From an uncultured Saprospiraceae bacterium (GTDB taxonomy: Bacteria; Bacteroidota; Bacteroidia; Chitinophagales; Saprospiraceae), in NCBI GenBank assembly GCA_938044055.1, contig CALIQO010000024.1, forward strand, positions 1 through 5,115: a DNA stretch of 5,115 bases, given 5' to 3'. Under the pieces are notes generated by a model. The model was not told where the DNA came from. It ran no database searches and saw nothing but the letters and a program-made list of their open reading frames with translations. Made by a program: the position numbers and the translations under genes. Of the stretch, positions 1 through 5,115 are shown in pieces (positions within the stretch are counted from its first letter, which is position 1; every line of letters begins with the position of its first letter).

Positions 1-1119
1 ACCATTTCTTGCTGCTGCGTTCAAGGCAGAGCCTTGGCCATCATTCTGAAGATCTATGAGCGCACCCTTATCAAGTAAGAGTCGGACCATCTTATTCATG
101 CCATTTCTTGCTGCTGCATTTAAAGCAGAACCGTTGCCGTCCGTCTGAGCATTTATGATAGCACCTCTGCTGAGCAACAATAAAACTGTTTCTTCATATC
201 CATTACGTGCTGCTGCTACCAATGCAGAACCTTGGCCATCGTTCTGCTGATTGACATCTGCCCCTTTATCTAGCAACATATCAACAAGGTCATTATTCCC
301 GTTTCTGGCAGCTGCAATTAAGGCACTTCCGTGTCCAGATGACATGGCATCTATTTCATCAACTTGAGTAGAAAGAAATTCAATAACATCTCTATGGCCC
401 CTACTTGTCGCTACGCTCAGAGGCGAACCTTGATTAGAGGTATGCATATTCGCATCTGCTCCTTTCTTGATTAATAACTTGACCATATCTAGGTGACCAT
501 TTGCAGAAGCGACAATAAGCGGTGTACCTTGATTGGAAGATTTTCTATTGACATCTGCTCCCTGTCCGATTAAGTACTCAACAATATCTATATGACCTTG
601 ACCCGCTGCAGTAAGTAGGGCGAAACCTTGATTAGGGGCTAGATATTTATAATCTCCACCATGCCCTATTAATTGTTTTACAGTCGCCATCCTCCCAGAA
701 TTGCATGCTGCTATTATAGCAGTGCCTTGATTGGAAGTATGCTGATTAACTTCTGCTCCTGCTTCAATCAATTTATCAATCGTTTCTGCGTCACCATTTC
801 TCGCTGCAGCTATAAGGGCAGTTCCTTGGTTAGAAGTTTTTAAGTTGACATCTACGCCTTGTGAAATTAGATATTCTACCACCTCAGCAGATCCAGATCC
901 TGCTGCTACAATAAGTGGGTTTCCATAATCGGGATGGGTCCCATTTATATCTGCTCCTAGGTTTACAATCCACTTGACGAAGTCGACCTTACCTTCTTGT
1001 GTAGCTTCTATTAGTGCATTTCCTTCATTGTATTTATCTAAATCCCATTTAGCACCATTGTCTAATAATAGCTGAGCAATATCAATATTTCCCATCCTTG
1101 CTGCCGCTAAAAATGGAGT
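1..1119 (-). repeat. Tandem 99-bp coding repeat: eleven complete ankyrin repeats plus a partial twelfth
   Basis: Starting at residue 444 of the M56 fusion protein, the pattern T/S-A/P-L-x-A-A-A-R-N-G ... V-x-x-L-I/L-x-x-G-A-D-V-N recurs at exactly 33 residues (444, 477, 510 and so on to 774), with a partial copy at 807-816 at the window edge. The hairpin loops fall into two groups: SNQGT-like in the middle repeats (about 538-642) and DGQGS/GNGS-like in the distal ones (from about 737). The usual His of the ankyrin TPLH motif is missing in every copy, replaced by Ile, Leu, Val, Ser or Asn. The distal copies (roughly positions 1-330) are alike at the DNA level as well, for example 2-50 against 101-149, which suggests recent repeat duplication. 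Ankyrin repeats are protein-binding scaffolds. The ligand cannot be read from the sequence. Confidence 0.93.
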
Positions 1120-2448
1120 CGAAGGTTCTTGTCTCATCCATCTCATTCCACCGATTTCTTGAGTGACGTACTCAGGATTCTTAAGTATACAATCTGCATT
1201 TTCTGAACTGAGATACTTTTTAACTTTATCCATGTCTTGCTCCATAATAGCATCTATGAGAGCATCACAATCTGACACATTCTTACCTGTCTTCACTGAT
1301 GGAGAAACAGATAGATAATTATCTTCTTTACTTTTCTGACTAGTCCCTTTGTTGTCAGGAAAAGAAGGGTCATCAGGTGATTGTTCTCCCTCTATATCAT
1401 CAGAAGAAGATATCGTAATCGCATCGATTGTTTTCTCTTGTGGATTTTCTGAAACAGCAGCGTTTAATGAAATCGGTTTATTAATAACCAGTGCTGTAAA
1501 GAAAACGATCGGTAGAATAAATCCAAATTTCCACAGGCTGTGTACGTTGGATTTTTTAGAATTCATCCGCAAGATTCTCTCTTTAATCATAGATTGATTG
1601 TAATTCGTTGTAACGGTTAGTGGCTGAACCCTAGAAGCTATATTTACTAGATTCAACTGATACGCTTCCACAACATCTTCTCGGTTATGAATCAACACTT
1701 GATCGGTTTCATATTCTATATTCTTCTCTACCTCCCGCCTGAATATCCATGCGAATGGATTAAACCAAAAAACAACAACCATCAATTCAGAAAAAATCAG
1801 ATCCCATGTATGGCCTCTTCTTGCATGAATTTTCTCATGTTCCAGAATCTGCTCATAAGTGTCGAAATCATACGAGGCAGGATGTATAAAAACGTATCGA
1901 AAGAAAGAACAGGGTTCTCCAGGTTCAGATAGATTAACAATAGTGACTCCTTCGTCTACAATTCGATCATTATTCTTAAGCAACTTAACCATAAGGCCTA
2001 TCATCTGTGATAAAAAATGAAGAAACAACAATCCTGCGCAGAACATATAAACACACATAATCCAGAAGCCTAGACTTTTGCTTTCTCTTTTCTCCTCTGC
2101 AGTATCCGGAGAATCCGTAATTATATCGTCAGTCTGTGTTACATCATTCGCCTGCAAAGAGGAGTCATTGACATCATTATCAGGCAGAATATCTTCCTCA
2201 TATGTTGTCCTCTTTTCTGAAGAATTAGAAGCTGGTCTTACTTCTTTTTCTGTAAGCCATGATGAAGCTGCGCCTTGAAAATCTATCATATAGGGCAACT
2301 TAAAAAATGGTAGTGTTACACATAAGATCAAGCATACCAATAGGAAGAATCGCTTGAGTTTAAAAAAGCTTTCTCTTTCAAGCACGAGCTTGTAAAAGGC
2401 CGTAAGAATTATAAGAACGATTGAAGATTTAAATAAAAAAGCGATCAT
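1..2448 (-). CDS. BlaR1-like M56 metalloprotease fused to a C-terminal ankyrin-repeat array (partial, C-terminus outside window)
   Basis: Open from ATG at 2448 to the left edge with no stop: 816 residues visible. The start overlaps the upstream repressor stop as ATGA, a translationally coupled operon. Hydrophobic segments lie at about residues 2-18, 34-54, 127-154 and 306-323, the four-helix BlaR1/M56 pattern. The protease domain lies between helices 3 and 4 and shows HEKIH at 204-208 (zinc-binding HExxH with catalytic Glu205), WFNPFAW at 228-234 and an EYETD segment at 245-249 where relatives usually have E-x-x-A-D. SFFRYVFIHP near 181-190 also fits the family. A strongly acidic loop of about 65 residues separates helices 2 and 3. 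After helix 4 comes a polar, acidic linker (about 324-393), a degenerate capping ankyrin repeat (about 394-420), then strict 33-residue ankyrin repeats from 444 to the edge. Known family logic: the M56 domain is cytoplasmic, the C-terminal sensor extracytoplasmic, and activation leads to loss of the BlaI-type repressor. Inference: the ankyrin array is a periplasmic sensing or protein-binding module replacing the penicillin-binding domain. No penicillin-binding or TonB domain is visible, but the C-terminus is missing. Confidence 0.9.
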   Translation of the reverse strand, partial: MIAFLFKSSIVLIILTAFYKLVLERESFFKLKRFFLLVCLILCVTLPFFKLPYMIDFQGAASSWLTEKEVRPASNSSEKRTTYEEDILPDNDVNDSSLQANDVTQTDDIITDSPDTAEEKRESKSLGFWIMCVYMFCAGLLFLHFLSQMIGLMVKLLKNNDRIVDEGVTIVNLSEPGEPCSFFRYVFIHPASYDFDTYEQILEHEKIHARRGHTWDLIFSELMVVVFWFNPFAWIFRREVEKNIEYETDQVLIHNREDVVEAYQLNLVNIASRVQPLTVTTNYNQSMIKERILRMNSKKSNVHSLWKFGFILPIVFFTALVINKPISLNAAVSENPQEKTIDAITISSSDDIEGEQSPDDPSFPDNKGTSQKSKEDNYLSVSPSVKTGKNVSDCDALIDAIMEQDMDKVKKYLSSENADCILKNPEYVTQEIGGMRWMRQEPSTPFLAAARMGNIDIAQLLLDNGAKWDLDKYNEGNALIEATQEGKVDFVKWIVNLGADINGTHPDYGNPLIVAAGSGSAEVVEYLISQGVDVNLKTSNQGTALIAAARNGDAETIDKLIEAGAEVNQHTSNQGTAIIAACNSGRMATVKQLIGHGGDYKYLAPNQGFALLTAAGQGHIDIVEYLIGQGADVNRKSSNQGTPLIVASANGHLDMVKLLIKKGADANMHTSNQGSPLSVATSRGHRDVIEFLSTQVDEIDAMSSGHGSALIAAARNGNNDLVDMLLDKGADVNQQNDGQGSALVAAARNGYEETVLLLLSRGAIINAQTDGNGSALNAAARNGMNKMVRLLLDKGALIDLQNDGQGSALNAAARNG

Positions 2449-2813
2449 GACTTTGGTTTTTGGCCTTTAATAATTTTAATCAACTCTTCTCTTTCTGAAT
2501 CTGTCAGTTTTTCGCTCTTGGCAAAATGAGCGATCATCTTAGGGAAGGAATTGTCAAAGAATTTTTCTTTGATTTCACCGAGGTGTTCGTTGCGGTATTC
2601 TTCGAAACTCTGCGTAGGACTATACTGGTGTGTATTTCCTATTTTAACAGATTGGAGAAATCCTTTCTTTACCAATATTTTCACCAGTGTGGCTATGGTA
2701 TTATAGTGTGGTTGTGGTTCTGGAAATGCAGACACTATATCTCTTATATAGGCTTCTTTTACCTTCCACACAATGTCCATAATCTGTTCCTCTCTTTTGG
2801 TTAATTCTTTCAT
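2445..2813 (-). CDS. BlaI/MecI-family winged-helix transcriptional repressor
   Basis: A complete 122-residue protein, the usual length for this family (Penicillinase_R). It begins MKELTKREEQIMDIVW, the typical family opening, which supports the ATG at 2813. The winged-helix domain covers about residues 4-70, with the recognition-helix region HYNTIATLVKILVKKGFL at 36-53 followed by the wing (KIGNTHQYSP, 57-66). Residues 71-118 form the helical dimerisation tail. In the characterised family, dimers bind palindromic operators and are inactivated by proteolysis in the tail when the partner M56 protein is activated. The segment around MIAHFAKSEK (93-102) aligns by position with the region cleaved in staphylococcal homologues, so a cut near His96-Phe97 is possible but is inference. 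The gene is first in an operon with the M56-ankyrin gene (4-bp overlap). No strong ribosome-binding site is seen, only an A-rich AAAGAAA before the start. It is probably autoregulated through the two palindromes upstream. Confidence 0.95.
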   Translation of the reverse strand: MKELTKREEQIMDIVWKVKEAYIRDIVSAFPEPQPHYNTIATLVKILVKKGFLQSVKIGNTHQYSPTQSFEEYRNEHLGEIKEKFFDNSFPKMIAHFAKSEKLTDSEREELIKIIKGQKPKS

Positions 2814-2833
2814 TGTATTATTTCTTTACACTA

Positions 2834-2864
2834 CAATACTACTAATTTTTTAGTAGGTTACAAA
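2834..2864 (-). promoter_or_regulatory. Candidate Bacteroidota-type promoter of the repressor-M56 operon
   Basis: On the minus strand TTTG (2864-2861) is followed after 19 bp by TAGTATTG (2841-2834). This matches the Bacteroidota -33 TTTG and -7 TAnnTTTG consensus with one mismatch and normal spacing. Transcription would start near 2828, giving a leader of about 15 nt before the ATG at 2813. The proximal palindrome fills the spacer and touches the -7 box, so repressor binding there would block polymerase. This is inferred from pattern only. Confidence 0.45.
2839..2856. promoter_or_regulatory. Candidate BlaI-type operator 1 (18-bp perfect palindrome)
   Basis: CTACTAA, four T, then TTAGTAG: two 7-bp arms in perfect inverted repeat. 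It lies 26 bp upstream of the repressor ATG and inside the predicted promoter spacer. A dyad of this kind, duplicated beside a BlaI-family gene, is what an autoregulatory operator should look like. Binding is inferred. Confidence 0.7.
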
Positions 2865-2868
2865 TAAT

Positions 2869-2888
2869 ACTACTAATTTTTTAGTAGT
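2869..2888. promoter_or_regulatory. Candidate BlaI-type operator 2 (20-bp perfect palindrome)
   Basis: ACTACTAA, four T, then TTAGTAGT: 8-bp arms, one pair longer than operator 1. A 22-bp stretch including the palindrome (2866-2887) is identical to 2835-2856. The centres are 31 bp apart, about three helical turns, so two repressor dimers would lie on the same DNA face. It is nearer the GH5 gene, whose start is about 140 bp further on. Confidence 0.7.
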
Positions 2889-3029
2889 TTTAACATTTAG
2901 GCCATTCTATTAATACTAATTAACTATGTAAGACAAGAGCACTACTTAGGATACAATGCTTTAAAAAACAAACTCCTCTTCATACAGAAATAGTTTATTG
3001 GAGTATATTGAAAGTTCAACACATGCCTT

Positions 3030-5115
3030 ATGATAATGCGTAGCATATTCTTATCCATAGTTTTAATATTTACTTTTTCTCCATCTCATAGCCAGCAGCT
3101 GCTTAGCGCAAATGGAAAATCCATAGTCAATGAAAATGGAGACACCCTTATTCTCAGAGGAATGGGACTCGGAGGATGGATGCTACAAGAAGGGTATATG
3201 CTACAGACAGCTGGCTTCGCCAATGCACAACATAAGATTGAAGAACGGATAACTGATCTAATCGGAGAAGAAGCAACAGAAAGATTCTACGATGCATGGT
3301 TCGAAAATCATGTAAGAAAAGCTGATATAGATTCATTAAAATCATGGGGATTCAATTCTGTGCGTCTTCCTATGCATTACAATCTCTATACCTTACCGAT
3401 AGAAGACGAACCTACGCCAGGGGAAGACACCTGGTTAGATCGTGGATTCATTATGACCGATAGCCTGATCAGCTGGTGCAAGCAGAATGACATGTATGTC
3501 GTCCTTGATCTACACGCGGCACCTGGAGGCCAAGGAAAAGATGAAGGCATATCCGACTATGATCCTAGTAAACCTTCGTTATGGGAAAGCGATGAGAACA
3601 AAAGAAAAACGGTTGCTCTCTGGAAAAAGCTAGCAGAAAGATATGTAAATGAAGACTGGATAGCTGGATATGATTTAATCAACGAAGTAAACTGGGAGCT
3701 ACCAGGAAACACAGATTTAAAAAACCTCTATCTAGACATCACCCATGCCATCAGAGAAGTAGATAATCGACACATTATATTTATAGAAGGAAACTGGTTT
3801 GCCAATGACTTTACCGGATTGACACCGCCGTGGGATGACAATCTTGTTTACAGTCCACACAAGTACTGGTCTTATAATGATAAAGCGACCATTCAGTGGG
3901 TGCTAGATATTCAGAATGATTATGATGTTCCCCTATACTTCGGAGAATGGGGAGAAAATTCTAACCCCTGGTTTAAGGACGCCATAAGCCTATTCGAAGA
4001 ATATGGAATAGGATGGGCCGTCTGGCCGATGAAGAAAATAGAATCAATTGCAGGTCCACTGTCCATTGTAAAAACGGATGGGTATCAGACCTTACTGGAC
4101 TACTGGAATAATGGAGGAACAAAACCCAGTGCAGCATTTGCGGAAGCGACACTGATGGAAATTACCGAAGGATTAAAAATAGAAAAATGTTACTATCAGA
4201 AGGATGTCATCGATGCGATGTTTCGATTGCAAAATTCAGAGACAACACGACCATACACAGCTTATAATATTCCAGGAAAAATCGAAGCGGTGAATTACGA
4301 CATGGGACCAGTAGGAGTAGCATACTTCGATATAGGAATAGCAGATTTCAGGGTGTCGTCAGGAAACTTTACAGCTTGGAATAATGGATGGTCGTATAGA
4401 AACGACGGAGTAGACATAGAAGTGACTGAAGATGATCAGAACGATCTGGGATTCAATGTCGGATGGATGGATGAAGGAGAATGGCTGCAATTCACCCCTT
4501 CTACCATCGAGTCAGGATTATACGATGTTAAGGTAAGAATTGCTTCTAATGCTGACGGAGCTACCTTCTCTATGCAAGTAGATGGAGCGGACATAACCAG
4601 TCATATTGAAACACCTAATACACGTGGCTGGCAGACGTGGCAAGATGTTATAGTCAGGGATGTGCCCTTAGATGAATCCGATAAGTACATTAGATTCAGT
4701 GTGGAGAATTCAGGGTTTAACTTGAGTAGTATGGAATGGATTAAAACGGGAAATCTCAACGACGTTACCACAGATTATGTATCTTCTATTACTCTGGATG
4801 AAAACAATATAAGTTTGTCCATCAATAAAAGAATCAACAATACTGAAATAAATAAATCCCTTTTTTCCTTATCTGTCAATGGAGAATCCACATCCATCGA
4901 TGAAATAAAAATAAGTGAATCATCCGATCGGAATATGCTTCTCTCAATTTCTAGAGATTTAAGATCTGATGACGATATTCTCATTTCATATACGGGATCA
5001 GAAATACAATCGATTGATGGTCGCAATCTAGAAACTTTTACGAATAGAAGGGTAAGAAATACCATTGCTATTGTTCACCCCATTCCAGGGAAGGTAGAAG
5101 CAGAAGAATATTTTT
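3030..5115 (+). CDS. Secreted GH5 glycoside hydrolase with CBM6, Ig/SwmB-like domain and a second CBM6 (partial, C-terminus outside window)
   Basis: Open from ATG at 3030 to the right edge (695 codons seen). An in-frame stop at 3009-3011 limits the start to 3030 or 3036, and no Shine-Dalgarno site decides between them. Residues 1-21 are a signal peptide with likely cleavage at SHS/Q. The GH5 (beta/alpha)8 domain covers about 27-359: RGMGLGGW near the start, RLP with Arg112, DLHAAPGGQ with His162, INEVNW with the acid/base Glu219, SPHKYW with His277 and Tyr279, GEWG with the nucleophile Glu306, and Trp332 near the end. These match the retaining endo-glucanase clan. The subfamily and exact substrate are not certain (a beta-glucan is likely). 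Residues 360-413 are unassigned. A CBM6 lies at 414-573 (IPGKIEA opening, DEGEWLQF, MEWIK ending), then an Ig/SwmB-like beta domain at about 582-678 with a DGRNLETFTN end. IPGKVEAEEYF at 685-695 starts another CBM6. A type IX secretion tail would be expected further on but is not visible. The gene is divergent from the repressor operon. Confidence 0.92.
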   Translation, partial: MIMRSIFLSIVLIFTFSPSHSQQLLSANGKSIVNENGDTLILRGMGLGGWMLQEGYMLQTAGFANAQHKIEERITDLIGEEATERFYDAWFENHVRKADIDSLKSWGFNSVRLPMHYNLYTLPIEDEPTPGEDTWLDRGFIMTDSLISWCKQNDMYVVLDLHAAPGGQGKDEGISDYDPSKPSLWESDENKRKTVALWKKLAERYVNEDWIAGYDLINEVNWELPGNTDLKNLYLDITHAIREVDNRHIIFIEGNWFANDFTGLTPPWDDNLVYSPHKYWSYNDKATIQWVLDIQNDYDVPLYFGEWGENSNPWFKDAISLFEEYGIGWAVWPMKKIESIAGPLSIVKTDGYQTLLDYWNNGGTKPSAAFAEATLMEITEGLKIEKCYYQKDVIDAMFRLQNSETTRPYTAYNIPGKIEAVNYDMGPVGVAYFDIGIADFRVSSGNFTAWNNGWSYRNDGVDIEVTEDDQNDLGFNVGWMDEGEWLQFTPSTIESGLYDVKVRIASNADGATFSMQVDGADITSHIETPNTRGWQTWQDVIVRDVPLDESDKYIRFSVENSGFNLSSMEWIKTGNLNDVTTDYVSSITLDENNISLSINKRINNTEINKSLFSLSVNGESTSIDEIKISESSDRNMLLSISRDLRSDDDILISYTGSEIQSIDGRNLETFTNRRVRNTIAIVHPIPGKVEAEEYF

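Larger units (their letters stand above)
2814..3029. other. Divergent intergenic regulatory region between the repressor operon and the GH5 gene
   Basis: This 216-bp AT-rich region separates two divergently transcribed genes. The repressor-proximal half holds the twin palindromes and a fitting minus-strand promoter. The GH5-proximal half (2889-3029) has no convincing promoter: TACAAT at 2952-2957 lacks a good upstream box, and TATATTG at 3004-3010 is one base short of the Bacteroidota -7 pattern. A lone half-site-like TACTAA occurs at 2914-2919 without an inverted partner. No RNA gene or small coding region was recognised. Confidence 0.7.

Noticed and set aside
1..1119. Regular 99-bp DNA repeat as a possible CRISPR or satellite array
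   Set aside because: The period is a multiple of three, the frame stays open throughout, and each unit translates as an ankyrin repeat. There are no separate spacers.
1349..2278. Short plus-strand open frames (1349-1597, 1687-1932, 2078-2278)
   Set aside because: They lie antisense inside the M56 protease and linker coding sequence, resemble no known family and have no separate start signals.
2526..2804. Plus-strand open frame of 92 codons opposite the repressor gene
   Set aside because: It is the shadow of a clearly recognisable BlaI-family gene on the other strand.
2448..2813. Beta-lactam resistance regulatory pair (classical blaI-blaR1)
   Set aside because: The protein families match, but no penicillin-binding sensor domain and no beta-lactamase gene is visible, so a resistance role is not supported by this window.
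2839..2888. Palindromes with T-runs as transcription terminators
   Set aside because: They lie upstream of both divergent genes, so nothing ends there. The arms are AT-rich and short, and their duplication at 31 bp fits operators better.
3154..3345. Minus-strand open frame of 63 codons
   Set aside because: Antisense to the GH5 catalytic domain, whose frame carries conserved family motifs.
4775..5065. Minus-strand open frame of 96 codons
   Set aside because: Antisense to the Ig/SwmB-like part of the GH5 protein. The plus frame is continuous and ends in a second CBM6 start.

Overview
The window looks like a Bacteroidota chromosome segment, probably a marine or soil Cytophagales-type organism. 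This rests on moderately AT-rich DNA, the absence of clear Shine-Dalgarno sites, a promoter that fits the Bacteroidota pattern (TTTG, 19 bp, then a TAnnTTTG-like box), a BlaI/M56 gene pair of the kind common in that phylum, and a secreted GH5-CBM6 multidomain glycosidase. The genus is not determined.

Layout. Positions 1-2448 (minus strand, open at the left edge) encode one large membrane protein. It has an N-terminal M56/BlaR1-type zinc metalloprotease with four membrane segments and an intact HExxH motif, then an acidic linker, a capping repeat and at least eleven exact 33-residue ankyrin repeats. Directly upstream and overlapping it by 4 bp is a BlaI/MecI-family winged-helix repressor (2445-2813, minus). 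The 216-bp intergenic region (2814-3029) carries two near-identical perfect palindromes 31 bp apart, the best candidates for the repressor's operators. One of them sits between the -33 and -7 boxes of the likely repressor promoter. Divergently, 3030-5115 (plus, open at the right edge) encodes a secreted glycoside hydrolase: signal peptide, GH5 catalytic domain, an unassigned segment, CBM6, an Ig/SwmB-like domain and the first residues of a second CBM6.

How it may work. By analogy with BlaR1-BlaI, a signal sensed outside the inner membrane would activate the cytoplasmic M56 protease, inactivate the repressor and release genes carrying the operator. The usual penicillin-binding sensor is absent here, and the C-terminal, predicted periplasmic, part is an ankyrin array instead, so the signal is unknown. 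Control of the neighbouring GH5 gene is possible because it shares the operator-bearing intergenic region, but this is inference. The M56-ankyrin fusion with its twin operators is the most notable content of the window.
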